64,000 nt of DNA, taken from DATCMH01 sp036563505 (lineage in GTDB: Bacteria > Pseudomonadota > Alphaproteobacteria > Rhizobiales > Beijerinckiaceae). A model generated the notes under the pieces. That model made no database searches. It saw only the letters and a list, made by a program, of their open reading frames with translations, and had not been told where the DNA came from. The stretch covers positions 1 through 64,000 of the forward strand of contig DATCMH010000002.1 of NCBI GenBank assembly GCA_036563505.1, read 5' to 3'. Of the stretch, positions 44,543 to 52,377 are shown piece by piece. Made by a program: the position numbers and the translations under genes. Positions within the stretch are counted from its first letter, which is position 1. Each line of letters starts with the position of its first letter.

Positions 44543-45472
44543 ATGGCGGCTCGGGTCACGTGGAGTGGTGTGTTCCCCGCGGTCACGACGCAGTTCCGGG
44601 ATGACTACAGCCTCGACCTCGACGCGACGCGGCGCGTGATGGACGGGCTCATCCGCGACGGCGTCTCGGGGCTCATCGTCTGCGGCTCGGTCGGCGAGAA
44701 CACCTCGCTCACGCGGCCCGAGAAGATCGCGATCATGGAGGCGGCGAAAGACGTCGCCCGCGGCCGCGTGCCGGTGATCTGCGGTGTCGCCGAGTTCACG
44801 ACGCAAGGTGCCGGCGAGATGGCGCGGGAAGCGCAGCGCGTCGGCATCGACGGTGTGATGGTGATGCCGGCGCTGGTCTACTCGTCGAAGCCGCACGAGA
44901 CGGCGGCGCACTTTCGCGGCGTCGCGAAGGCGAGTGACCTGCCCATCATGGTCTACAACAACCCTCCGATCTACAAGAACGATGTGACCCCTGACATCCT
45001 GGCGTCCCTCGCCGATTGCGAGACGGTGGTCTGCTTCAAGGATTCCTCGGGGGACACCCGCCGCTTCATCGACACCCGCAACGCGGTCGGCGATCGCTTC
45101 GTGCTCTTCGCAGGGCTCGACGACGTGGTGGTCGAGAGCGTGATGGTCGGGGCTGAGGGCTGGGTGTCGGGCATGTCGAACGCTTTCCCGCAGGAGGGTG
45201 AGACCCTGTTCCGCCTGGCGAGGGCGGGGCGGTTCGCGGAGGCCATGCCGCTCTACGAGTGGTTCATGCCGCTCCTCCACCTCGACGCACGGCCGGACCT
45301 CGTCCAGTGCATCAAGCTTTGCGAGCATTTGGTCGGGCGCGGCACGCATCTGACCCGCCCGCCGCGTCTGCCCTTGCCGGACGCGGAGCGCGCCGAGGTG
45401 GAAGCCATCATGCAGAAGGCCCTCGCGAACCGGCCGGCGCTGCCGGATGTGGGGCTGCGGGCAGCCGCTTGA
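44543..45472 (+). CDS. DHDPS/NAL-family lyase, probably 1-pyrroline-4-hydroxy-2-carboxylate deaminase
   Basis: A 309-residue TIM-barrel class I aldolase. It has the Schiff-base lysine K166 (VCFKDSSGD), Tyr138 (MVYNNPP) and the GSVGE carboxylate loop (48-52). On sequence alone the substrate could be several; the assignment to the hydroxyproline pathway rests on the next gene being 4-hydroxyproline epimerase, which in many bacteria is paired with this deaminase (deaminating cis-4-hydroxy-pyrroline carboxylate to 2-oxoglutarate semialdehyde). AGGGAGG-type ribosome site lies just upstream of ATG 44543. A palindromic repeat element lies between it and the epimerase gene. Confidence 0.78.
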   Translation: MAARVTWSGVFPAVTTQFRDDYSLDLDATRRVMDGLIRDGVSGLIVCGSVGENTSLTRPEKIAIMEAAKDVARGRVPVICGVAEFTTQGAGEMAREAQRVGIDGVMVMPALVYSSKPHETAAHFRGVAKASDLPIMVYNNPPIYKNDVTPDILASLADCETVVCFKDSSGDTRRFIDTRNAVGDRFVLFAGLDDVVVESVMVGAEGWVSGMSNAFPQEGETLFRLARAGRFAEAMPLYEWFMPLLHLDARPDLVQCIKLCEHLVGRGTHLTRPPRLPLPDAERAEVEAIMQKALANRPALPDVGLRAAA

Positions 45473-45552
45473 CGAGCGGGCTGGGGTCAAGGCGAATGGT
45501 GGCCATCAACGGCAAGGCCCAGCGCGCACCCTACCCGGCCGGCTTCGCCGTC

Positions 45553-45658
45553 CACCCTCCCCGCAGGCGGGGAGGGATCGCGAGCGGTGACGCCCCTCGT
45601 CCCTCCCCGGCGACGGGGAGGGTGGCCCTGCGAAGCAGGGTCGGGTGGGGTGAGTGCC
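45553..45658 (-). repeat. GC-rich palindromic intergenic repeat element (copy 1)
   Basis: Read on the minus strand, it begins GGCACTCACCCCACCCGA and continues into nested hairpins CCCTGC...GCAGGG, CCCTCCCCG...CGGGGAGGG, then a second CCTCCCCGC...GCGGGGAGG. The same module occurs twice more at 54185-54243 and 54476-54532. It lies between two genes that otherwise would form an operon. Such dispersed palindromic elements are common between genes in related genomes. Confidence 0.8.
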
Positions 45659-45769
45659 GGGGCAGCGCGACTGTCGCTACAGATAGATCCGTCCGAGCCT
45701 TCGCCCTGCCCTCTTCCACTTGCTGGCGATGACTTTCGAGCTTCATCCTCTCACGAACTGACTGTCACC

Positions 45770-46783
45770 ATGGCCCGCCACACCTTCTTCTGCGTCGACG
45801 GCCATACCTGCGGCAATCCGGTGCGGGTGTTGACGGGCGGCTCGATCCCGCAGCTTAAGGGCGCGTCGATGTTCGAGCGCCGCCAGCACTTCCTGGCCGA
45901 GTTCGACTGGATCCGCACGGGGCTGATGTTCGAGCCCCGGGGCCACGACATGATGTCGGGCTCGATCCTCTACCCGCCGACACGGGACGATTGCGACACC
46001 GGCGTGCTCTTCATCGAGACGTCGGGCTGCCTGCCGATGTGCGGCCACGGCACCATCGGCACGGTCACCATCGCGCTCGAGAACGGCCTCATCCAGCCGC
46101 GCACACCGGGCTACCTGCGGCTCGAGACGCCGGCCGGCCTCGTCGAGGCGCATTACGTGCAGGACGGGCCCTTCGTCGAGAGCGTGCGCATCGTCAACGT
46201 GCCATCCTTCCTCTACGGCGAGGGCTACCGGGTCGAGGTGGAGGGCTTGGGCGAACTCACCGTCGATGTGGCCTATGGCGGCAACTTCTACGCCATTGTC
46301 GAACCGCAGGCGCTCTACCGCGATCTCGCCGACGTCGAGCCGTCCGATCTCCTGCGCTGGAGCCCGAAACTGCGGTCCGCCTTCAACGCGGCCTACACCA
46401 TCGCGCACCCTGAGAACCCGGCCATCGACCGGCTCACCCACGTCCTCTGGACGGGACGGGCCCAGAATGGGAGCACGGCGCGCAACGCCGTCTTCTACGG
46501 CGACAAGGCCATCGACCGCTCGCCCTGCGGCACGGGCACCTCGGCGCGCATGGCGCAGCTCGCTGCCAAGGGGCGGCTGAAGGAAGGCGACGCCTTCGTC
46601 CACGAGAGCATCATCGGCTCGACCTTCACCGGTCGGATCGAGGGTCGGGCCCGGGTCGGCAACCGCGACGCGATCATCCCTTCCATCGAGGGCTGGGCCC
46701 GGGTGACGGGCTTCAACACGATCGTCATCGACGACCGCGACCCCTTCGCCCACGGCTTCCAGGTGGTCGACCGCGCCGTCTAA
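45770..46783 (+). CDS. 4-hydroxyproline epimerase (proline racemase family)
   Basis: Inverts trans-4-hydroxy-L-proline to cis-4-hydroxy-D-proline using two cysteine acid/base residues. Both are present: C91 in LPMCGHGTIG and C253 in SPCGTGTSAR; having Cys at both positions separates epimerases from the Ser/Thr trans-3-hydroxyproline dehydratases. The 337-residue length is normal. The ATG at 45770 gives MARHTFFC. The 3' end overlaps the convergent YmdB-type gene by 4 bp. The remaining pathway enzymes (D-hydroxyproline dehydrogenase, semialdehyde dehydrogenase) are not in the window. Confidence 0.93.
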   Translation: MARHTFFCVDGHTCGNPVRVLTGGSIPQLKGASMFERRQHFLAEFDWIRTGLMFEPRGHDMMSGSILYPPTRDDCDTGVLFIETSGCLPMCGHGTIGTVTIALENGLIQPRTPGYLRLETPAGLVEAHYVQDGPFVESVRIVNVPSFLYGEGYRVEVEGLGELTVDVAYGGNFYAIVEPQALYRDLADVEPSDLLRWSPKLRSAFNAAYTIAHPENPAIDRLTHVLWTGRAQNGSTARNAVFYGDKAIDRSPCGTGTSARMAQLAAKGRLKEGDAFVHESIIGSTFTGRIEGRARVGNRDAIIPSIEGWARVTGFNTIVIDDRDPFAHGFQVVDRAV

Positions 46784-47610
46784 GCGCCAGCATCCCAGAA
46801 GCGCGGCCACTCCTCGGCAAGGCCCGGCCCGAGCCGCACGGGCGAGAGCCGGACCGCTAAGCCCGTGCGGTCGTCGATCTCGACGGCGAGCCCGCACAGC
46901 GTCCCCTCCCCGCTCGCAGCTTCGAGGCGGGCTCCGGGGGTTTTCTGAAGGAAGCGGCGTACCGGCTCTTCCTTGTGCATGCCGAGCACCGAATCGTAGT
47001 CGCCGCACATTCCAGCGTCCGAGATGTAAGCCGTACCGCCGGGCAGGATGCGGTGGTCCGCGGTGGGCACGTGGGTGTGGGTCCCCACCACCACCGAGAC
47101 GCGTCCGTCGAGGTGATAGGCGATCGCCTGCTTCTCGCTCGTCGCCTCCGCGTGCATGTCGACGATCACGGCGTCGGCCACCTCGCGCAGGGGACAGGCG
47201 TCGAGTTCCCGGTCGACCACGGCGAAGGGATCGTCGAGGGCGTCCATGAAGATCCGCCCCATGACGTTGACGACGAGGAGGCGGGCGCCGCGCTGCGTCT
47301 CGACGAGGGTGGCCCCGCGCCCAGGCGTGCCGGGCGGGTAGTTCGCCGGGCGCACCAGACGGGTCTGGCGGGCAATGAAGACGAGGGCTTCGCGCTGATC
47401 GAAGGAATGGTTGCCGAGCGTGACGGCGTCGGCTCCCGCGGCGAGGAGCTCGTCGCAGATCGCCTCCGTGATGCCGAAGCCCCCGGCGGCGTTCTCGCCG
47501 TTGACGACGACCGCATCGAGGCTCCAGCGCTCGCGCAAGGCCGGCAGGCGCTCCGTGATCGCGACCCGCCCGGGCCGGCCGACGACGTCGCCGAGGAAGA
47601 GAAGGCGCAC
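46780..47610 (-). CDS. YmdB-family metallophosphoesterase
   Basis: A 276-residue TIGR00282-type phosphodiesterase. The GTG start at 47610 (RLLFLGDVVGRPGR) brings the first metal motif right at the N-terminus, as in the family. Further motifs are NGENAAGGFG, GNHSFDQ, VDMHAEATSEK and GTHTHVPTAD. In Bacillus and others the family hydrolyses 2',3'-cyclic nucleotides and affects development; the role in Alphaproteobacteria is unclear. The start is 4 bp after the formyl-THF cyclo-ligase stop, so the two are co-transcribed. Confidence 0.93.
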   Translation of the reverse strand: MRLLFLGDVVGRPGRVAITERLPALRERWSLDAVVVNGENAAGGFGITEAICDELLAAGADAVTLGNHSFDQREALVFIARQTRLVRPANYPPGTPGRGATLVETQRGARLLVVNVMGRIFMDALDDPFAVVDRELDACPLREVADAVIVDMHAEATSEKQAIAYHLDGRVSVVVGTHTHVPTADHRILPGGTAYISDAGMCGDYDSVLGMHKEEPVRRFLQKTPGARLEAASGEGTLCGLAVEIDDRTGLAVRLSPVRLGPGLAEEWPRFWDAGA

Positions 47611-47614
47611 GGGA

Positions 47615-48223
47615 TCAGTCCTCGGCGGATGGAGGCATGGGCACGATGGTTTCCCGCTCGGTGACGACGATGTCGAGGGGCTCGTCGTGCGCGGTGACCG
47701 GCACGGACGCGACCTCCTGCACGGCAAAGGCCAGACCAATGGCAAGGATCGATCGCGCGGCGCGCGCGGCGGCGAGCGCCCGGTCGTAGTGACCCTTGCC
47801 GTAGCCGATGCGGCCGCCGCGACGATCGAAGGCGGCGAGAGGCACGAGAAAGACGTCTGGCGCGACCTCGGGAACGTCCTCGCCCGGCTCGCTCAAGCCG
47901 AAACCACGGGAAACCAGGGCCTTACCGGGCCGCCAGGCGCGGAAGCGGAGAAGGGGGTGGTCGACGACCGGGAGGGCGAGGCGCGCGCCGCGCGCCGCGA
48001 GGGCCAGCATGAGCGGGCGTGGGTCGATCTCGGTTCGGATCGGCCAGAAACCAGCGACACGCGAGGCACTCACGACAGCGTCGAGCGCCAGGGCGCGATC
48101 CGCGACGGCGCGCGAGGCATGGGCACGGAACGCCGGATCGAGCGCGTCGCGCCGGGCCAAAGCCGCGGCACGCAGCTCCGTCTTGGCTGAGCCATCGATC
48201 AGAAGGGAAGAGTGCGGAGCCAC
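47615..48223 (-). CDS. ygfA: 5-formyltetrahydrofolate cyclo-ligase
   Basis: Converts 5-formyl-THF to 5,10-methenyl-THF with ATP. The 202-residue protein has the N-terminal KTELRAAALARRDAL folate/phosphate region, PIRTEIDPRPL, and the C-terminal GYGKGHYDRAL ATP motif. It follows zapA and the 6S RNA region, a gene order conserved across many Proteobacteria. Confidence 0.93.
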   Translation of the reverse strand: MAPHSSLLIDGSAKTELRAAALARRDALDPAFRAHASRAVADRALALDAVVSASRVAGFWPIRTEIDPRPLMLALAARGARLALPVVDHPLLRFRAWRPGKALVSRGFGLSEPGEDVPEVAPDVFLVPLAAFDRRGGRIGYGKGHYDRALAAARAARSILAIGLAFAVQEVASVPVTAHDEPLDIVVTERETIVPMPPSAED

Positions 48224-48232
48224 GTGAGCCGT

Positions 48233-48390
48233 CGGAGTATCGATCCCGGGAACCTACAACGTAGGTGGGCGCCGTATGTCCCGGTCCAGGGACCAGGTCG
48301 GGGACAGCTCCCGTTTGGATCGATAAGGCCCCGGGGAATATTGAACTCCTAACGCACCCCGCAGCCCCGCCCTCCATAGATAGGCGTTTC
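48233..48390 (-). ncRNA. ssrS: 6S RNA
   Basis: The gap between zapA and the formyl-THF cyclo-ligase gene is the standard site of 6S RNA, the regulator that mimics an open promoter and binds RNA polymerase. On the minus strand it can fold into a long rod: TATCGATCC (48325-48317) pairs with GGATCGATA (48246-48238) as a 9-bp internal stem. A terminal hairpin is formed by TGTCCC (48306-48301) with GGGACA (48282-48277), capped by GGTC/GACC, and an unpaired central region lies between. The ends are approximate. No sequence search was possible. Confidence 0.72.
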
Positions 48391-48456
48391 GGGCCCATGG
48401 CGAAAGGGGTTGGAGCGGCCGGCGGCGCGAAAAGGCACCCGGCCCCGCGGCTCGGG

Positions 48457-48831
48457 TCACGCCGTGCCCGAAGGCGCGGCGCTCAAGCCCCGCGCGAGAC
48501 GCTCGACCCGATCCGCGACCCGGTTCAGGCCCTCGGCGACGAGGGCCTCCCGCGTGACGCGGCGCTCCTCCTCGGAGGCCGTCGCGGAACGCAGGACCGC
48601 GATTTCCTCCTCGGCCGCCGCGAGCTTGCGCCGCGTTTCCGCGAACTCGTCCGCGATGGTGATCGCGGCCATGACGTGCAGGCGCATGTCGCCGATCTCG
48701 CCGAAGGCCCCGCGCATCTCCTCGACCTTGCCGTCGAGGAGCGCAGCGAGGCCCTCAAGGTGCTTCTCCTCGCCCTCGCCGCAGGCCATGCGGTAGCTGC
48801 GCCCGGCGATGTTGACGGTGATCTGGGGCAT
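48457..48831 (-). CDS. zapA: Cell division protein ZapA
   Basis: Promotes bundling of FtsZ at the division site. The 124-residue protein starts MPQITVNIAGRSYRMACGEGEE, with LEGLAALLDGKVEEMR and then a long coiled coil (about 55-110), the usual ZapA organisation. Start 48831 is 1 nt after the DUF4164 stop (TGACATG). It lies upstream of the 6S RNA and folate genes in the conserved order. Confidence 0.93.
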   Translation of the reverse strand: MPQITVNIAGRSYRMACGEGEEKHLEGLAALLDGKVEEMRGAFGEIGDMRLHVMAAITIADEFAETRRKLAAAEEEIAVLRSATASEEERRVTREALVAEGLNRVADRVERLARGLSAAPSGTA

Positions 48832-48832
48832 G

Positions 48833-49126
48833 TCACGGCCCTCCGGACCGGTCGGCGGCGCCCGCCCGGACCAGCACCTCGCGCACGGCGCCGAGCGCCC
48901 GCTCGACGCGCTGGCCGACATCGTCCGTCACGGCCTGCGTGCGCTGGAGCCGCGCCGTGGTGCCGTCGAGTTCGAGGGCGAGGCGCGCGCGGTCATCCTG
49001 CATGAGCTGAAGCTCGGTCTCGAGATCGCCTCGCCCGCGCTCCGCATCGAGGCGCCGGCGCACGGCCGCTTCGAGCTGGCCCACAGCGCCGTCGAGGCGC
49101 CTCAGCGCATCGTCGAGGGTTCCCAC
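48833..49126 (-). CDS. DUF4164-family small coiled-coil protein
   Basis: A 97-residue, almost entirely helical protein with heptad-like hydrophobic spacing (LDDALRRLDGAVGQLEAAV, then LQLMQDDRARLALELDG). It is encoded immediately before zapA with 1 nt between the genes, as in other Hyphomicrobiales. A link to cell division is suggested by this position only. Confidence 0.85.
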   Translation of the reverse strand: MGTLDDALRRLDGAVGQLEAAVRRRLDAERGRGDLETELQLMQDDRARLALELDGTTARLQRTQAVTDDVGQRVERALGAVREVLVRAGAADRSGGP

Positions 49127-49261
49127 GTCCGCCCGTCTCCCGATTCCCTAACGCCGGATCCTACAGCGTGATCCCACCCGTGGCGAGGATCCCAACCACG
49201 CCCTGGACCCGTCGCCATCCCGGCGGCATGATCACCGGCACGGCCACGCGAGAACAGCCCG

Positions 49262-49543
49262 ATGCGCTTCGTCATCCAATGCCTCGACGGCGCGGGCCGC
49301 CTGCCGCTACGCCTGGAGCACCGGCCCGCTCACAAGGTCTATCTCGCGACCTGCGGCGTCGACATTCGCCTCTCCGGACCCCTCGTCGCCGACGACGGCG
49401 AGACGATGATCGGCTCGCTCTTCGTCGTCGAGGCTCCCGACCGCGCGGCGGCCGAAGCCTTCCACCGCGACGATCCGTTCTCGATCCACGGTGTCTGGGA
49501 AAAGGTATCGATCCACGCCTTCCTCGACGTCACCAACCGCTGA
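49262..49543 (+). CDS. YCII-family protein
   Basis: A 93-residue single-domain YciI-like protein with the family's His and Asp dyad region (FHRDDPF near 68-74, HGVWEK, and the beta strand SGPLVADDGETMIGSLFVVEAPD). Such proteins are thought to be small enzymes or dehalogenase-like accessory proteins, with function mostly unassigned. It is 88 bp upstream of a flavin reductase gene. Confidence 0.9.
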   Translation: MRFVIQCLDGAGRLPLRLEHRPAHKVYLATCGVDIRLSGPLVADDGETMIGSLFVVEAPDRAAAEAFHRDDPFSIHGVWEKVSIHAFLDVTNR

Positions 49544-49631
49544 CGCAGCGCTGTCGCCTTGCGCCGATCACTCGCTTAAGTACGTGGGCGAACGCGCCCA
49601 GGCCATCCCTCACCGACGAAGGACAGGACAG

Positions 49632-50201
49632 ATGAAGGTCGTTGGCATCTCAGGCAGCCTGCGCCAGGGCTCCCTCAACACGGCGGCCCTGCGCGCGGCG
49701 CAGGAGCTCGCGCCCACCGGCATGACCATCGAGCCCGCCTTCATCGGCGACCTGCCGCACTACAACGACGATCTGCGCCAAGGAGGCTACCCGCCGGAAG
49801 TCGAGCGGCTGCGGTCGCAGCTCGCTGCCGCCGACGCCATCCTGTTCGTGACGCCTGAGTACAACTACTCCATCCCGGGCGTGCTCAAGAACGCCATCGA
49901 CTGGGCCTCACGCCCGCCCGAGCAGCCGTTCAACGACAAGCCGGTGGCGATCATGGGTGTCTCGGGAGGGCTGCTGGGCACGGCCCGCGCGCAGTACCAG
50001 CTGCGCCAGATGCTCGTGTTCCTGAACGCGCACCCGATCAACAAGCCCGAAGTGATGATCGGCCAGGCGGCGAGCAAGTTCGACGCCGAGGGCCGGCTCA
50101 CGGACGAGACGACCAGGGGCTTCGTGCGCCAGCTTCTCGAAGCGCTGGCCGCTTGGACGCAGCGCCTGAAAGGCACCTCCGCCGCGATGGCTGCCGAATG
50201 A
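49632..50201 (+). CDS. NAD(P)H-dependent FMN reductase
   Basis: A 189-residue flavodoxin-fold reductase (ChrR/SsuE-like). GSLRQGSLN (8-16) binds FMN phosphate and PEYNYSIPGVLKNAIDW is the central family motif. It reduces FMN, quinones or similar acceptors with NAD(P)H in the cytoplasm. It lies 28 bp upstream of the BKACE gene, so both may be one transcript. The start ATG 49632 is preceded by AAGGACAGGACAG, a fair ribosome site. Confidence 0.92.
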   Translation: MKVVGISGSLRQGSLNTAALRAAQELAPTGMTIEPAFIGDLPHYNDDLRQGGYPPEVERLRSQLAAADAILFVTPEYNYSIPGVLKNAIDWASRPPEQPFNDKPVAIMGVSGGLLGTARAQYQLRQMLVFLNAHPINKPEVMIGQAASKFDAEGRLTDETTRGFVRQLLEALAAWTQRLKGTSAAMAAE

Positions 50202-50229
50202 CCTCCTCGATCATCCCACGAGTTCTCCC

Positions 50230-51069
50230 ATGACCCCCGTCGTCGTCGCGGTCGCGATCACCGGCTCGGTGCCGCGCAAGAAGGACAATCCGGCGGTGCC
50301 GGTCACCGTGGCCGAGCAGATCGAGTCGACGCATCAGGCTTACGAGGCGGGCGCGACCCTCGTGCACATCCATGTGCGCAACGACGACGAGAGCCCCTCC
50401 TCCGACCCGGACCGCTTCGCGGCCGTGCAAGACGGCGTGAGGAAGCACTGCCCCGGCATGATCGTCCAGTTCTCCACCGGCGGGCGCGGGCGCGACCCCT
50501 CGGCCCGGGGATCGTCGCTGTATCTCAAGCCCGACATGGCCTCGCTCTCGACGGGCTCGGTAAACTTCCCCACCATCGTCTACGAGAACCACGCCACCCT
50601 GGTCACGGACCTCGCGACGAAGATGCGCGACTTTGGCATCCGGCCCGAGATCGAGATCTTCGACCTGTCCCACCTGCACGGGGCCAAGCGCCTCGTGGAA
50701 GCGGGCCTCATGGACGAGCGGCCCCACGTGCAGGTCGTCATGGGCGTGCAGAACGCCCTGCCCGCGGACGAGCACCTTCTCGACCTCCTGCTCGGCGAGC
50801 TCCGCCGGGTCCTGCCCCAGGCCACCTGGACCGCGGCGGGTATCGGGGTGAACCAAGCCCGGGTCATGGACTGGGCGCTTCAGCGCGGCGCGGACGCAGT
50901 GCGCACGGGGCTCGAGGACAACATCCGGATCACCAAGGAGCGCCTGGCCCGCTCGAACGCCGAACTCGTCGAGCACGCGGTCGCGACGATCGAGCGTCAT
51001 GGACGCCGCCCCGCCACGCCCGCCGAGGCGCGGCAGGCCCTCGGATTGCGTCCGGCCGCCGGAGCCTGA
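50230..51069 (+). CDS. BKACE-family beta-keto acid cleavage enzyme (DUF849)
   Basis: A 279-residue zinc-dependent TIM barrel that condenses a beta-keto acid with acetyl-CoA to give acetoacetate and a CoA ester; the prototype is 3-keto-5-aminohexanoate cleavage enzyme of lysine fermentation. The metal ligands HIH in LVHIHVRND and an E in GLEDN, as well as IEIFDLSHLHGA, are visible. Substrate specificity in BKACE varies widely and cannot be read; the adjacent flavin reductase offers no clear clue. Confidence 0.9.
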   Translation: MTPVVVAVAITGSVPRKKDNPAVPVTVAEQIESTHQAYEAGATLVHIHVRNDDESPSSDPDRFAAVQDGVRKHCPGMIVQFSTGGRGRDPSARGSSLYLKPDMASLSTGSVNFPTIVYENHATLVTDLATKMRDFGIRPEIEIFDLSHLHGAKRLVEAGLMDERPHVQVVMGVQNALPADEHLLDLLLGELRRVLPQATWTAAGIGVNQARVMDWALQRGADAVRTGLEDNIRITKERLARSNAELVEHAVATIERHGRRPATPAEARQALGLRPAAGA

Positions 51070-51188
51070 CGGAGGCGAAGGACTGGCGGTGCGCCGCTCG
51101 GCTCGTGTCAAGCCGACCGTGAGGGCCTCAACCGCGTCGCGCGACGCGCTCGCGGTGCATCACGAGTAGCTTATGACGGGAAAAACGT

Positions 51189-51263
51189 TGGCTGGGGCGC
51201 CAGGATTCGAACCTGGGAATGGCGGTACCAAAAACCGCTGCCTTACCGCTTGGCGACGCCCCA
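51189..51263 (-). tRNA. tRNA-Gln (anticodon TTG)
   Basis: Minus-strand cloverleaf starting TGGGGCG and ending CGCCCCA-G-CCA (CCA is encoded). The anticodon arm GCGGT-TTTTGGT-ACCGC gives anticodon TTG at loop positions 34-36. The T arm reads CCAGG-TTCGAAT-CCTGG. 75 nt including CCA. Confidence 0.96.
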
Positions 51264-51418
51264 TCGCATCGGTGCGCCATCCATAAAGGCGGCTTGAGGG
51301 TCTGGCAACGGGTGGGCCGCGGTCACGATGGCGCTGGCGGACCCGCAATCGTCGCCCACCGGCTTGCGGCTCGCCAGCCCCCTTGCTATAGGGCCGGCCT
51401 CGCCGTCACTGGCGATGT

Positions 51419-51495
51419 CGGAGTGTAGCGCAGTCTGGTAGCGCACCACGTTCGGGACGTGGGGGTCGCAGGTTCAAATCCTGCCACTCCGACCA
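51419..51495 (+). tRNA. tRNA-Pro (anticodon CGG)
   Basis: Plus-strand cloverleaf with acceptor CGGAGTG pairing CACTCCG, then discriminator A and encoded CCA. The anticodon arm CCACG-TTCGGGA-CGTGG gives CGG. The T arm has GCAGG-TTCAAAT-CCTGC. No integrase or direct-repeat boundary is nearby. Confidence 0.96.
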
Positions 51496-51595
51496 TTTCT
51501 CTTGCTGCGAAGCCAGAACGCAGCCGCTCCTCCATTCAGGACATCGCACCATTGATGCCGGACCGCCCCTGAGCGGTCGGTTCGATCGGGTTCAT

Positions 51596-51625
51596 GGAAA
51601 AAGGCGCCGCTTGGCGCGGCGCCTT
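51596..51625 (-). terminator. Intrinsic terminator of bioY
   Basis: Perfect 10-bp stem (51601-51610 with 51616-51625, arm AAGGCGCCGC) around TTGGC. On the minus strand it ends in five T residues (51600-51596), directly downstream of the bioY stop. A classic rho-independent terminator; the best in this window. Confidence 0.85.
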
Positions 51626-51652
51626 GGTTGGTTTGCAATTGGATGCGGCGCG

Positions 51653-52246
51653 TCAGCGCCGGGCGAGGCTCCAGGCGGCCTGCATCAAGGCGGCGGCGAG
51701 CGCGGTCTTCAGCACCGTGGCGAGGACGAAGGGCGCCGCGCCCACGGCCCAGGCCTTGGCGGGGCCGAGGAGGACCGAGAGCCAGGTCAGACCGAAGGCG
51801 AAGATCACCGCGTGGCCGAGCGCCATCAGACCGACGACCCGCAGGAGCGGCCGGTCCCAGCCGCGTTCGGCGAGGAAGCCGGTGAGGGCCGCGGCGGCGA
51901 CGAAGCCGACCAGGAAGCCGCCGGTCGGGCCCGCCATGTAGAGCGGCCCGGCGACCGGACCGGCGAAGACGGGAAAGCCCATGAGGCCCTCGGCGAGGTA
52001 GAGCGCCACGGTGGCCGCCCCCAGACGCCAGCCGTAGGCCGCGCCGATCACCAGCACGATGAGGGTCTGCAGGGTCATCGGCACGGGCGGGAACGGCACC
52101 TGAACCTTGGCGGAGAGCGCGAGGAGCAGGCTGCCCGCGAGCATCAGGCCGGCGGCGCGCAGCGCCCGGCCGGCCGGGCCAGCCGCAGGCCAGAGCAGGC
52201 CGGCGAGGGTGGGCACGGAAGCGATGGGGGATGCGCCGCTCGACAT
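51653..52246 (-). CDS. bioY: Biotin uptake ECF transporter substrate-binding component
   Basis: A 197-residue membrane S-component that binds biotin. There are about six hydrophobic segments and the family's conserved motifs: VQVPFPPVPMTLQTL (segment 2 with a loop that contacts biotin), YLAEGLMGFPVFAG, and GPTGGFLVGF. The BioM/BioN energy-coupling subunits are not adjacent; solitary BioY can use shared ones. A strong terminator follows. I see no BioR-type TTATCTATAA site in the 131 bp upstream. Confidence 0.92.
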   Translation of the reverse strand: MSSGASPIASVPTLAGLLWPAAGPAGRALRAAGLMLAGSLLLALSAKVQVPFPPVPMTLQTLIVLVIGAAYGWRLGAATVALYLAEGLMGFPVFAGPVAGPLYMAGPTGGFLVGFVAAAALTGFLAERGWDRPLLRVVGLMALGHAVIFAFGLTWLSVLLGPAKAWAVGAAPFVLATVLKTALAAALMQAAWSLARR

Positions 52247-52377
52247 GGCTTTCGATCCTGATGAGGTGACAGGGCGCCGTTGGCCGGCGGGGTAAGGCGT
52301 TCTATACGGGGGCGGCCGCCCCGCCTCAAGGCGTCACGCGACATCCTCCCGCGAGACCCCTGCCCTCCGGACGCCCG

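Noticed and set aside
51189..51495. Integration site at tRNA-Gln or tRNA-Pro
   Set aside because: No integrase, no partial tRNA duplicate and no change of base composition is seen near either tRNA.
52247..52377. BioR operator or biotin-related riboswitch upstream of bioY
   Set aside because: I looked for a TTATCTATAA-like site and saw none; the AT content here is low and no leader structure was evident.
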